This document shows positions 52,690 to 61,610 of a stretch of DNA of 64,000 nt, piece by piece. Source of the stretch: CAZOVB01 sp964583095 (GTDB lineage Bacteria > Planctomycetota > Phycisphaerae > SM23-33). Under the pieces are notes generated by a model that had not been told where the DNA came from, did no database searches, and worked only from the letters and a program-made list of their open reading frames with translations. The stretch is from positions 34,908 through 98,907 of the forward strand of contig CAZOVB010000010.1 in assembly GCA_964583095.1 (NCBI GenBank). The letters are read 5' to 3'. How positions within the stretch are numbered: the first letter of the stretch is position 1; each line of letters opens with the position of its first letter. The position numbers were made by a program, and so were the translations under genes.

Positions 52690-53364
52690 CTACTCCAGCC
52701 ATCCCAGCACGGTGTCGGTGACGTAGCCGTGGAAGTAGCGGATCGGATCGGCCCAGGCTGGCGAGCCATCAGGAAGCAGGGCGGGAAATGCGATCACGAC
52801 CAGCAAGGCCACGCGCCCGTACTGCATCTGCCACTGCATGAAGTCCCCCTGTCGGTCCGGGGGGAGTATCTCCCGCACGATGTGATGGCCGTCCAGGGGG
52901 AAAAGCGGCAACATGTTGAAGATGGCCAGGCCGAAATTGGCGTAGATGCCGAAACGCAGGTTGTACCAGAGCACGTCGGACCCGGCATCGCCCAGATTCT
53001 CCGTCAGCCAGCCGTAGTGGCTCAGGTAGAGCTTCGAAAACAGGATGCACAAAAGGGCCAGACCCACGTTGGACAGGGGCCCGGCGATCGAGGTCGCGAT
53101 GTCCCCGAAACGTCTCGGCTCCAGGTTCAGCGGGTTGACCGGGACCGGCTTGGCCCAGCCGAACCCCACCAGGGCCATGCACAGCGTCCCGATCGGATCC
53201 AGGTGGACCAGCGGATTCAGGCTGGTCCTGCCCAGGGACTTGGCCGTGGGATCCCCAAACGCCAGCGCCGTTCGCGCGTGGGCGAATTCATGCAACGTCA
53301 GGCTCAGAAGAATCATCGGAGCCACGTAGAGTATGAAGGTCAGATCTTCGACGGAAGGCACCAT
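52690..53364 (-). CDS. Site-2 protease family (M50) membrane metalloprotease
   Basis: A 224-residue intramembrane zinc protease. The HEFAH motif at residues 25-29 lies in the first hydrophobic helix, and the third zinc ligand is the Asp in NMLPLFPLDGHHI near residue 161. About five membrane segments are predicted. The short form without PDZ domain matches the ywhC/SpoIVFB-like group. It may cleave membrane-bound regulators; no target is adjacent. It converges on the CYTH gene. Confidence 0.88.
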   Translation of the reverse strand: MVPSVEDLTFILYVAPMILLSLTLHEFAHARTALAFGDPTAKSLGRTSLNPLVHLDPIGTLCMALVGFGWAKPVPVNPLNLEPRRFGDIATSIAGPLSNVGLALLCILFSKLYLSHYGWLTENLGDAGSDVLWYNLRFGIYANFGLAIFNMLPLFPLDGHHIVREILPPDRQGDFMQWQMQYGRVALLVVIAFPALLPDGSPAWADPIRYFHGYVTDTVLGWLE

Positions 53365-53511
53365 GGCTTGCTTTTACTTGACCCGCCCCTTGTCGACAAG
53401 CGATAATGCCCCGGTTGACAAGGATGTCACTGCTTTTCGGCCCGGACCCCGCAAAGGCCCCCGGCCGGAGCGTTCTGTTTCTTTCCCGACACTCCAAGCG
53501 CGAGAACCAGC

Positions 53512-54525
53512 ATGGACAACACAGACGCGACTCGCGTGGACATGGAATTGGCCCGAGGGGTCCTGCTGGCAGAGAGCGATGCGATTGCCCAGATGGCCTC
53601 AAAAATCGGGCCCGACTTCGCCCAGGCGGTGGAAGCCATTCACGATTGCCGGGGCAAAGTCATCCTCACCGGCATCGGCAAGGCGGGTATCATCGGCCGG
53701 AAGATCTCCGCGACCTTCGCATCGACCGGAACGCCCAGCATTCATCTGCATCCGGTCGAAGCCCTCCACGGAGATCTGGGCCGCGTCGACCGGGCCGATG
53801 TAACCATCATCCTCTCCCACAGCGGCGAGACCGAGGAAGTCGTCCGCCTCGTGGACCACATAAAGGCCCGCGGGGCGACCACCCTGGCCATGACGGGTAA
53901 TGCCGACTCCACCGTGGGCACGTTCGTGGATATCTGCCTCTGCTACGGAAACGTGGAAGAAGCCTGTCCCCTGGGCCTGGCCCCGAGCGTCTCGACAACC
54001 TGCATGCTGGCCCTGGGCGACGCGTTGGCCTTGACGGTGATGTCGGCACGGAACTTCACCCCGGAAGACTTCGCGGTCTTTCATCCGGGCGGATCCCTGG
54101 GGCGCAAGCTCATTCGCGTGGAAGAGGCCATGTCCTTCAAACCAGGCGACCAGTTGGTCCTGGCTCCGGACAGCCTGTCGCTGGGCGAGGCATTGGAGAC
54201 GGCCGAGCAGGCCCCCCGCAGAAGCGGAGCGATGCTGCTGGTGGACCGCGAAGGACGTCTCAGCGGCATTTTGACCGATGCGGACCTCCGCAGGCATCTG
54301 CTGAATTTCCGCCGGGAGGACCTCCTGGCGATGCCGGTATCGAGCCTGATGACCTGCAATCCCAAGCATATGCACTGCGGAGAACTGGCCAGTGAGGCGC
54401 TTTCGATCCTCAACGAATATCGAATAGACGAGCTGCCCGTGGTTGACGAAGACCATCGCCCCCTCGGCGTGATTGACGTGCAGGACCTTCTGGGAATTCG
54501 GACGGTAAGCCATGCGAGAGATTGA
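53512..54525 (+). CDS. kdsD: Arabinose-5-phosphate isomerase (KdsD/KpsF/GutQ)
   Basis: This enzyme interconverts ribulose 5-phosphate and arabinose 5-phosphate, the first step of Kdo synthesis. The 337-residue protein has an N-terminal SIS domain (GKVILTGIGKAGIIGRKISAT, HPVEALHGDLG, SHSGETEEVV) and two CBS domains (about residues 215-330). It begins the kdsD-kdsC-lptC operon and overlaps kdsC by 14 bp. Confidence 0.92.
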   Translation: MDNTDATRVDMELARGVLLAESDAIAQMASKIGPDFAQAVEAIHDCRGKVILTGIGKAGIIGRKISATFASTGTPSIHLHPVEALHGDLGRVDRADVTIILSHSGETEEVVRLVDHIKARGATTLAMTGNADSTVGTFVDICLCYGNVEEACPLGLAPSVSTTCMLALGDALALTVMSARNFTPEDFAVFHPGGSLGRKLIRVEEAMSFKPGDQLVLAPDSLSLGEALETAEQAPRRSGAMLLVDREGRLSGILTDADLRRHLLNFRREDLLAMPVSSLMTCNPKHMHCGELASEALSILNEYRIDELPVVDEDHRPLGVIDVQDLLGIRTVSHARD

Positions 54526-55051
54526 ATACAATAAGATCCAGGCGCTGGTCCTCGACTGCGACGGGGTCCTCACCGACGGACGGATTTACATGACCACCCG
54601 CGGGGAGGAGATGAAAGTCTTCCACGTCCGCGACGGCTCGGGCATGAAATACTGGAAGCGAGCCGGGCATCGCATGGCCATCATCACCGGACGCGGCTCG
54701 CCGGTGGTTTCCACCCGGGCGGAGGAACTTGACGTCGATCTTGTCCGTCTGAACGTCAAGAAGAAGCTGCCGGCGTTCGTGGAAGTCCTGGCCCAGTGGG
54801 GCTGTGAACCGCACGAAGTGGCTGTGATCGGCGATGACCTGACCGACCTTCCCATGATGCGCCGTTGCGGCTTTGCCGCCTGTCCCGCCGATGCCGTCGG
54901 AGAGATCCGACGCCAGGCGGATTACGTCGCACACAGCGACGGCGGACAGGGGTGCGTGCGCGAAATCGTCGAGTACATCCTTAAACAGGCGGGGCATTGG
55001 GACAAAATCCTCTCGCGGTACGTGGAAAACCCCGAGGAGACGGCTACGTGA
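54512..55051 (+). CDS. kdsC: 3-deoxy-D-manno-octulosonate 8-phosphate phosphatase
   Basis: KdsC removes phosphate from Kdo 8-phosphate. The 179-residue HAD-family protein has the nucleophile motif VLDCDGVLTDGRIY, FHVRDGSGMKYWKRAG, ITGRGS (motif II) and VIGDDLTDLPMM (motif IV). The usual tetrameric KdsC lacks a cap domain, as here. It is translationally coupled at both ends in the kds-lpt operon. Confidence 0.93.
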   Translation: MREIEYNKIQALVLDCDGVLTDGRIYMTTRGEEMKVFHVRDGSGMKYWKRAGHRMAIITGRGSPVVSTRAEELDVDLVRLNVKKKLPAFVEVLAQWGCEPHEVAVIGDDLTDLPMMRRCGFAACPADAVGEIRRQADYVAHSDGGQGCVREIVEYILKQAGHWDKILSRYVENPEETAT

Positions 55052-58000
55052 TCAGAAAAGCGATCCTGCTGATTGTCAGTTTCGCGGTGTTGCTTACCGG
55101 CTTCTGGGTCTACCAGTCCCTCTCCGGGGCTGCGTGGACCACCCCCAGCCGCCGGGGCGACGCGGGCCAATCCGACTTGATGAACGGCCCCGATGACGAC
55201 GCCCGCGAGCCCAAGGTCATGATCCGGGGTGAAGATGGACGCCTCCAGGCCATCTATGCCGCCGGCAAGGTCCGCAAGGAGGCCGACGGCAGCTTCACCC
55301 TCACCCGCCCGCGGTTCGAGGTCCACCTGGAAAACGGCCAGATCGTCTACGTCCAGGCCCGGCAGGCCAACGTGATCGGCGAGGAGACCTCCGGCGGCGT
55401 GCAGCCCAACTCCGGAAGAATGACCGGAGACGTCCGGATCGTGATCGACCGAAAGCCCGGGCCCGTCCCGCGTGAACAACGACCCGACCAGCTCATCCGC
55501 ATCCACCTCAACGATATCGAATTTGACAACCAACTGCTTACCCTCACCAGCCAGGGACGCGTCACCGTCTGGTCCCGCGAGGCCGATATCTACGGCGATG
55601 GTTTCTTCATGAGCTGGAACCAGGAGCCCCGCGAGCTTCGCAAACTGCGGATCGAAAAGGGCGACTCCCTCTTCGTCAAGCAACTCCAGGAAGAGCTGGA
55701 CATGCTCTTTCTGCCCGGGGGTGAGGGAAAGCCGGCATCGACTGCCCCGGACGAGGCCGGCCGAACGGCCCCCGCTTCGCAACAGGGCCCCGCAGGTCAG
55801 CCTGCCCTTGCCGCCGGGCAGAAACAGCCCGGCGATATGCCTCCGGCGCGGAATATCTTTCGGGTCGACCTGCACGAGAATGTGAAGGTTTCTTCGGGCA
55901 ACCGAAGCATGAAGGGCGTGGAAGTCCTCTCGCTGCTGTTCCACTGGGACGGGGAGTTCCAGGACCCCATGGCCGCAGATTCCGGGCAGGGCAATGCCCA
56001 GCCGGGCCAGACCGGGCCGACAGGCTCGCCCCAGGACGATCCGACCGGGTCGGACGAAACCGAACCAGCCCCTGTCGAGCCGAGTGAAGGGGCCTCGGAC
56101 CCCCAGGTCCTCCAGATCCACTGGACAGGCGTGCTGGAACTGACTCCGACGGGCCACACCGCCCAGCCCGATTCGGAGCATTACCGGATCGACGCCACGG
56201 GGCGGGAGGTGGTTCTCAGCGACGGCGGCTCCCGGGCGACGTGCAGCCATTTCAAATTCCGAAACCCCGAGCGGGTCGGCAAGCTGGAGTCCGATGGCGA
56301 CCAGCCGGTTCGCCTGACCCTCGAGGACGGACAGACAATGGAGGCACCTGAGCTGTCCTTCGATATGCTCAACCGCAGGGCATACTTCGTCGGGGCGGGC
56401 AGAATGCTTTCTCCGGCCGGGGCGGGAAGAGAGTTCGTCTCCGCCGCGCCGGGCCTTTCCTCCAGGCAAGAGTTGCCCGAGGCCTCGGCCCCTGCGGGCC
56501 AGGATCAAATCCGCTGGCAGGACCGCGTCGAAGCGCGTTTCCGCAAGGAAGATTCGCAGCTCACCCAGGGCGGCAACCAGCAGAGACTCGAGGAGGCGGT
56601 CTTCTACGGAGACGTGGAGATGTTTACCGCCGCCGGGGATTATCTGCTCTGCGACGATTCCCTGACCATCGAGATGACCACGGGCCAGGGCCCACGGGCG
56701 TATCCCGCCTTCGTCCGGGCCGAGGGCAATGCCTGGGCAAGCTGGGAGCAAAGTGCCCTGGAAGCCCGGACGATCACCATCCGGTTCAAGGAAGTCCTCT
56801 CAGAGGAATCGCAAGAATTGCAGCAGCCGGAATATGAAGTTCATCCCAGCCGTCTGGAAGCCCGCGGGGATGTCTTCGTTGCCTCGGTGACCGGCGCGGA
56901 CCGGTTGCTCGAGGCGTTCTGCGACCGGCTCGACAGCGATCTGATGCTTCGCTCAGCCACCCTGACCGGCGCGCCTGCCAGAACCGTCAGCGGCAGCGAC
57001 GAACTCCAGGCCGGGGAAATCTTCGTTCAGCGGCAGGTCGAAGCCGACACCGGCCGCGAGGGCATGGATCTCCATGCCGGCGAAGATGTCAAACTGCGAT
57101 TTACCACCGATCGGGACCTGAACGGCAACCGCCTGGACACCCCCAGGCCGGTGAACATCACCAGCGATTCGCTGGAATTCCTGTCGCTGTACAATACAGC
57201 CACCTTCAAGGGAGATGTCCGCCTGGTTTCGACCTCAACGCTCGAGACCGCCGACGATCCGCAGACCATCGAAACCGATACACTGGAAACCGGACAGCTC
57301 AAGCTTCTGTTCGTCAGCGACGAGGCCGAGAATAAGACTGACGATCCTTCCGGGGGGGCTGGCGACGACGCGAAAACTGCGATCGACCCGGCCCAGGCCC
57401 AGGACGAGGAGGCCTCGACCTCCCGCCGGTCGCTTGCTCTGGATATGGGCAACTACAGCAGCAGGAAGATCTCCACGATGATCGCCGACGAGCAGGTGGA
57501 GATCGTCTCCCGCCAGGCCAATTCCCAAGACCAGACCCTGCTGAAGATGACCCTCAAGGGCTCGAATCTCACCTACGACACGCTGATTCGTCAGATGGTG
57601 ATGACCGAATCCGGGAGGCTCCTGGTGGAAGACTACAGGCCTTCTCGCCTGCCGGAGAAGAAGGATCCCGATTCTTCCAACCAGGCCGACGCCACACTGA
57701 CCGGCAGCGTCGTTGCTCCTTCCCAGACCGTCTTCGCCTGGAGCAAAGGGATGACCTTCAAGCAGGACAAACGGGAAGTCCTGCTCGAGGGCGACGTGCA
57801 GATGGCCCATGTCAGCGGCAACAAGGTGGTCTACCAGGATCGCCTCCAGGCTCCCGACTGGGGCAAGCTCGAAAGCGGCAAGCGGCTGGACCTGCGACGG
57901 GCCGACGTGCTCATCGCACGTTTTGCCCAGGATCAGCCGGAAGAGACCGACGGGGCCCAGGCAGACACCCCGGACCAACAGACCCGGCTGGACCCCGCCC

Positions 58001-58272
58001 TGGGAAGCCTGCACTCCCTCACCGCACGCGGCAACGTGCTGCTGGAGAATCAGAATACCTCCGTTGTGGCTGAAAGCCTCAACTACACACGCCCCCTGAA
58101 GATGGTGACCATCCTGGGTCACCTGCCCGGCCAGTCTCCCAAGTCGGCCCAGCTTACGCGGACCGACCCCCGAACACGTCGGGAAAGCCTCTTCCAGGGC
58201 AGGCAGATCCTCTGGTACCTTCAGAACGACCACGTTCAGGTCAAAGGTGCACGGGCAGGATCGAGTCGATAG
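55048..58272 (+). CDS. Giant LptC/LptA-like LPS-transport protein
   Basis: A 1074-residue envelope protein from GTG 55048, which overlaps the kdsC stop (GTGA) and has GAGGAGA upstream. One N-terminal transmembrane segment (residues 4-22) anchors it like LptC. The rest is a repetitive beta-rich sequence of the LptC/OstA type (for example ITSDSLEFLSLYNTATFKGDVR, MTFKQDKREVLLEGDVQM), with Pro/Gln-rich linkers near residues 215-345. Normal LptC has about 190 residues and LptA about 180; here a series of jellyroll-like units may do the work of both as a periplasmic bridge. No lptB follows. The function is inferred from domain type and operon position. Confidence 0.78.
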   Translation: MIRKAILLIVSFAVLLTGFWVYQSLSGAAWTTPSRRGDAGQSDLMNGPDDDAREPKVMIRGEDGRLQAIYAAGKVRKEADGSFTLTRPRFEVHLENGQIVYVQARQANVIGEETSGGVQPNSGRMTGDVRIVIDRKPGPVPREQRPDQLIRIHLNDIEFDNQLLTLTSQGRVTVWSREADIYGDGFFMSWNQEPRELRKLRIEKGDSLFVKQLQEELDMLFLPGGEGKPASTAPDEAGRTAPASQQGPAGQPALAAGQKQPGDMPPARNIFRVDLHENVKVSSGNRSMKGVEVLSLLFHWDGEFQDPMAADSGQGNAQPGQTGPTGSPQDDPTGSDETEPAPVEPSEGASDPQVLQIHWTGVLELTPTGHTAQPDSEHYRIDATGREVVLSDGGSRATCSHFKFRNPERVGKLESDGDQPVRLTLEDGQTMEAPELSFDMLNRRAYFVGAGRMLSPAGAGREFVSAAPGLSSRQELPEASAPAGQDQIRWQDRVEARFRKEDSQLTQGGNQQRLEEAVFYGDVEMFTAAGDYLLCDDSLTIEMTTGQGPRAYPAFVRAEGNAWASWEQSALEARTITIRFKEVLSEESQELQQPEYEVHPSRLEARGDVFVASVTGADRLLEAFCDRLDSDLMLRSATLTGAPARTVSGSDELQAGEIFVQRQVEADTGREGMDLHAGEDVKLRFTTDRDLNGNRLDTPRPVNITSDSLEFLSLYNTATFKGDVRLVSTSTLETADDPQTIETDTLETGQLKLLFVSDEAENKTDDPSGGAGDDAKTAIDPAQAQDEEASTSRRSLALDMGNYSSRKISTMIADEQVEIVSRQANSQDQTLLKMTLKGSNLTYDTLIRQMVMTESGRLLVEDYRPSRLPEKKDPDSSNQADATLTGSVVAPSQTVFAWSKGMTFKQDKREVLLEGDVQMAHVSGNKVVYQDRLQAPDWGKLESGKRLDLRRADVLIARFAQDQPEETDGAQADTPDQQTRLDPALGSLHSLTARGNVLLENQNTSVVAESLNYTRPLKMVTILGHLPGQSPKSAQLTRTDPRTRRESLFQGRQILWYLQNDHVQVKGARAGSSR

Positions 58273-58281
58273 TCCCCGGCT

Positions 58282-58539
58282 CTACCGCAAGGCCGGTTCG
58301 CCTTCCGGCCCGACCGGCCCGAGTTGCATGTGGCTTCGCAGGATCAATTGCTCCGCAAGGGCCAGCCGATATGCGTAGGGCTTCTCGACCCGCTCGTAGC
58401 CCATCCGGTCCAGGGCGCCAGCGGCCCGGACAATACCGCCTGCGTGCACACGGCAGGGGCCCGAAAAGGTCTTGCAGAGAGGCGTTCGGTGCACTGCGTG
58501 GGTGGGTTGGCGGCCAATCGCTTCCAGAGAGGGAAGCAA
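58282..58539 (-). CDS. Small hypothetical protein
   Basis: An 85-residue frame from TTG 58539 with an AGGA site a few bases upstream. The translation (for example HRTPLCKTFSGPCRVHAGG, then RMGYERVEKPYAYRLALAEQL) looks like a folded protein, and the third codon positions are GC-rich as in the neighbouring genes. The frame is open a further nine codons upstream to a TAG. I do not recognise a family; it could be a fragment of a larger gene. It ends 10 bp from the LptC-like stop, convergently. The remaining gap to 58719 shows no other gene. Confidence 0.4.
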   Translation of the reverse strand: MLPSLEAIGRQPTHAVHRTPLCKTFSGPCRVHAGGIVRAAGALDRMGYERVEKPYAYRLALAEQLILRSHMQLGPVGPEGEPALR

Positions 58540-58719
58540 GATCCTGCAACCGAATGCCGCTGCCGCCTACGACTCTTCGGGTAGAGTTCGAAAGTTCCCC
58601 CCGGTCGAGAAGTCTGCAATCCGATATCAGCTGGAGGTGGTTTGGTTCACAGGTGCGGTCTATCATATTAAAAAGGCTGTGAGATACGTGCAGGTGCGCT
58701 GCCATACCGGAGGGTTGCT

Positions 58720-60192
58720 ATGGTTTCAGGTCGGAAGATCCGCTTCATCGAGCCGCATGGAAGGAGGGGCAGGCCCTTCAACGCCTGGATTGCCCAATGG
58801 CCTTTGCTGGGGCCCATTACGCTTGCGTCCATCCTGGAAAAGAAGGGCTACGACGTCCAGGTCTACAACGAGAACATCTCCGGGCCCGCCCAGGAGAACC
58901 CCGAGGCCTGGGAGGATATCTGCTCGGCAGACGTCGTCGGCATCAGCATCATGACCTCCACCGCCCGAAGAGGCTACGAGTTGGCCGGCCTGATCAAGAA
59001 GGATTCCGGCGCCCGGGTTGCCATGGGCGGCGTGCATGCGACCTTCCGCTCGGAAGAGGCCATCCGCTACGCAGACGTCGTTGTCCGCGGGGAGGGCGAA
59101 AGCGTCATCGAAGCCCTGGCCCGGGGGGAGATCCGCGAGGGAATCATTCAGGCGGCCCCTCTGGAGGATCTGGATGAGATCCCCGCGTTGAACTACCCAT
59201 TGATGCGGGACTTCGACCGTCTGGTCGCATCGTCCAGGCGAAGGGAATTCTACAAGCTGCCCGTGATGGTTTCGAGGGGTTGCCCGTACGGCTGCACGTA
59301 TTGCTCCGTGACGCGGATGTTCGGCCGAAAGGTCCGCCGACAAAGCCTGGAGAAGGTCTGTTCGGACATGGAAAGCTACTGCGATCAGGGATTCAGGCAG
59401 TTCTTCTTCTACGACGACAACTTCACGGCCGACCGGGCCTGGACCCGCGAATTGCTCGACAGGATGCGTCCGCTCTCGATCGGCTTCAACGCCCAGGTGC
59501 GGGTTGATTTTCCCTGGTGCGACAGCAGACGCAGCCGGGCGGACCTGGAACTGCTTCGGTCTATGAAGCGGGCAGGGGGCGACGTGCTCTACATCGGCTA
59601 CGAGACGGTCGATCAGGCCACTGCCAGTGACTGGAAGAAGGGCTACACCGGCGCAGGTGATCTGCAGGAGCGACTGCTGGCCGATACCAAGATGCTCCAC
59701 GACCACGGCTTCTGGATTCACGGGATGTTCGTCCTGGGGCCCCAGCACACCCGTACATCGGCCGAGGAAATCGTCCGCTTTGCCCGCAGAGCCAAACTGG
59801 AGACGCTCCAGATCAGTCTGCTGACCCCGATGCCGGGCACGCGGCTTTTCGAGCAGATGGAGGAGGATCTGATTTTCTGCGACTATCCCGACGATTGGGA
59901 TTTTTACGACGGGACCCACTGTGTCTGCGGCAATACGGCCCTGGAGTTTGAGGAACTTCAGAACCTCTTGCTCGAGTCTCACTTGCAGTTTTACCGCTGG
60001 GGGGGTATGAGCCTCCGACGGCTTCGGGCATTCCTGGCTGAGAGGACCGGCCCCGTCGAGAAGCTGCTGCGCCTGTGGGAGAACGCTCGAACCGCTCGTA
60101 AGACCCTCAAGGCCTGGCGAAGAGAGACGCGTGAATTCCTTCAGATTGCCGGGCAGAAGCTGGGGGAAACTGCGAAGGGTTCCAGTGTCTGA
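58720..60192 (+). CDS. B12-binding-domain radical SAM protein
   Basis: A 490-residue enzyme of the cobalamin-dependent radical SAM class. The N-terminal domain (residues 1-150) is a B12-binding Rossmann fold with GPITLASILEKKGYDV and VVGISIMTSTARR. The radical SAM core has the 4Fe-4S motif Cys188-x3-Cys192-x2-Cys195 in SRGCPYGCTYCS, followed by FFYDDNFTADRAW and IGYETVDQAT. Related enzymes methylate or rearrange unactivated carbons in hopanoid, lipid or natural-product pathways. The product cannot be named here. GGAGG precedes the ATG. Confidence 0.87.
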   Translation: MVSGRKIRFIEPHGRRGRPFNAWIAQWPLLGPITLASILEKKGYDVQVYNENISGPAQENPEAWEDICSADVVGISIMTSTARRGYELAGLIKKDSGARVAMGGVHATFRSEEAIRYADVVVRGEGESVIEALARGEIREGIIQAAPLEDLDEIPALNYPLMRDFDRLVASSRRREFYKLPVMVSRGCPYGCTYCSVTRMFGRKVRRQSLEKVCSDMESYCDQGFRQFFFYDDNFTADRAWTRELLDRMRPLSIGFNAQVRVDFPWCDSRRSRADLELLRSMKRAGGDVLYIGYETVDQATASDWKKGYTGAGDLQERLLADTKMLHDHGFWIHGMFVLGPQHTRTSAEEIVRFARRAKLETLQISLLTPMPGTRLFEQMEEDLIFCDYPDDWDFYDGTHCVCGNTALEFEELQNLLLESHLQFYRWGGMSLRRLRAFLAERTGPVEKLLRLWENARTARKTLKAWRRETREFLQIAGQKLGETAKGSSV

Positions 60193-60221
60193 TTATTTGC
60201 TGCGAATCTCAAAGTCTATGT

Positions 60222-60250
60222 TGACATGCCAAAGCAGTCTGGAGTAAACT
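60222..60250 (+). promoter_or_regulatory. Promoter of the first PEP-CTERM gene
   Basis: TTGACA at 60222-60227 and TAAACT at 60245-60250 are separated by 17 bp, one of the best promoters in the window. The leader to ATG 60324 is about 67 nt. Confidence 0.65.
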
Positions 60251-60323
60251 GTTTTAGTTGGAGTAGTCTCCATGCGGAGGGCCTCGAGCCTCATTTATGA
60301 CAAGTTGACACAAGGAGAGAGAA

Positions 60324-60857
60324 ATGATTAAGAGGACATTCCTTATTCTGGGGTTGATTGCATTTTTGAGCGTCTCTGCTCAGGCCCAGTCCGGCAACAA
60401 CAACCCGGACTTCATCTACGACTACATGACCGGCGAGGTGAAGATTGCCGCCGATGGCGTCAAGATCAACTCGTTCCAGGTTGAGATGCCCGAAACCAGC
60501 ACGACGCCGTTTATACCTGCCAACGTGGACTGGTCGGACCTAGAGGCCGTGCAGGACGGCTGGCCCTCCGATACCGTGGGGGAAGCGGTCACAAATCCGG
60601 AAATTACCCAGTTCGTTCTGGGCTGGTCGGTTTCCAGCGGTTTTGAGATCCCGACCGATGCTGTACTGAGCCTCGGCAATATTCTGCCCACGGGTCTGGA
60701 GGAAACGGACCTCAGCGGGCTCTTCACGGCCGAGAATATCTGGAGCAACAGAGACTCTGGGGGTGGACAGCTGGATCTGGCGGTGGTTCCGGAACCGGCC
60801 ACCATGGGCCTGCTCGGCTTGGGCGCACTGGGCGTGCTTCGCCGACGCCGACGCTGA
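60324..60857 (+). CDS. PEP-CTERM sorting-domain secreted protein
   Basis: A 177-residue exported protein. An N-terminal signal peptide (TFLILGLIAFLSVSAQAQ) is followed by a soluble domain without recognised fold and the C-terminal tripartite tail: Val-Pro-Glu-Pro (VVPEPATMGL), a hydrophobic helix (LLGLGALGVL) and a basic end (RRRRR). PEP-CTERM proteins are processed by an exosortase and anchored or released at the surface. No exosortase is in the window. AAGGAGAG lies just upstream of the ATG. Confidence 0.88.
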   Translation: MIKRTFLILGLIAFLSVSAQAQSGNNNPDFIYDYMTGEVKIAADGVKINSFQVEMPETSTTPFIPANVDWSDLEAVQDGWPSDTVGEAVTNPEITQFVLGWSVSSGFEIPTDAVLSLGNILPTGLEETDLSGLFTAENIWSNRDSGGGQLDLAVVPEPATMGLLGLGALGVLRRRRR

Positions 60858-60900
60858 TTTCCCGCTTCTGCGCGGTGTGAATACCCCGGGTCGATCCAGC

Positions 60901-60917
60901 AAGGGTCGGCCCTTTTT
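60901..60917 (+). terminator. Small terminator after the PEP-CTERM gene
   Basis: AAGGG (60901-60905) pairs with CCCTT (60910-60914) around the stable UCGG tetraloop, followed by further T residues (TTTCTT). It lies 44 bp after the stop codon. Confidence 0.55.
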
Positions 60918-60935
60918 CTTGACTCCTTGTCAGCA

Positions 60936-60964
60936 TTGCCTGTCGGAGCATATTGAGGTACAAT
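60936..60964 (+). promoter_or_regulatory. Promoter of the second PEP-CTERM gene
   Basis: TTGCCT at 60936-60941 and TACAAT at 60959-60964 are separated by 17 bp. The leader to GTG 61023 is about 52 nt, with GGAGG near its end. Confidence 0.6.
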
Positions 60965-61022
60965 GTGGGGGTTGTTCGCCTCGGAGCTCTGACGGTAGTT
61001 ATGCATTTGAAGGAGGCCGACC

Positions 61023-61601
61023 GTGAAAAGACCTTTCCTTTGCTTCGCCCTGGCGCCTTTGGTGTGGCTTGCCTGCAGCGTGACCCCGGCCCAGGGGGAG
61101 ATATTCGTGGGAACGTTGGATATCCAGGCGGGGGGAACTTTTGACGTGGGTACGTATATCTTCAGCACGACGACTTCAGGTACACAGATCCGGCAGTACA
61201 TTGTGGGGGGGCAGATCGTCAGCCAGCAGGCTGGAGCCTATGACGAGGGGGAGTATCGCATCGGTTGGGCCAGCGAAAACGACTTGGTGGTTGTGGGCTA
61301 CACCATCGCCGGGGATTCCAACGTGGACGGGGATGTGGACAATGCCGACATCGCAAGAACCTTCCTCAACTACACCGGCAGCACGGGTAGTGGGATGGAT
61401 TGGGCTTCTGGGGACTACAACTACGACGGAGATGTGGACAACGCGGATATTGCCACAGTCTTCCAGAACTACACCGGCTCGGGTGGAGGACTGAATTCCA
61501 CGACCGAGTTGCTCAGTATCCAGGCGATCCCGGAGCCTGGAATGCTTGGCCTGCTGAGCGCGGGGGTTCTGGCTCTTTTTCGCCGCAGGCGGGGAAGTTG
61601 A
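61023..61601 (+). CDS. Secreted dockerin-like, PEP-CTERM protein
   Basis: A 192-residue protein from GTG 61023 (GGAGG 5 nt upstream). After a signal peptide (LCFALAPLVWLACSVTPAQG) there is a small beta domain. Residues about 99-160 hold two dockerin-type calcium loops of the form D-x-N-x-D-G-D-V-D-N-A-D-I (GDSNVDGDVDNADIART and GDYNYDGDVDNADIATV), each followed by NYTGS. The PEP-CTERM tail (IPEPGMLGLLSAGVLALFRRRRGS) ends it. It probably binds a cohesin-like partner or calcium at the cell surface. Confidence 0.85.
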   Translation: MKRPFLCFALAPLVWLACSVTPAQGEIFVGTLDIQAGGTFDVGTYIFSTTTSGTQIRQYIVGGQIVSQQAGAYDEGEYRIGWASENDLVVVGYTIAGDSNVDGDVDNADIARTFLNYTGSTGSGMDWASGDYNYDGDVDNADIATVFQNYTGSGGGLNSTTELLSIQAIPEPGMLGLLSAGVLALFRRRRGS

Positions 61602-61610
61602 GGGGGCAAG

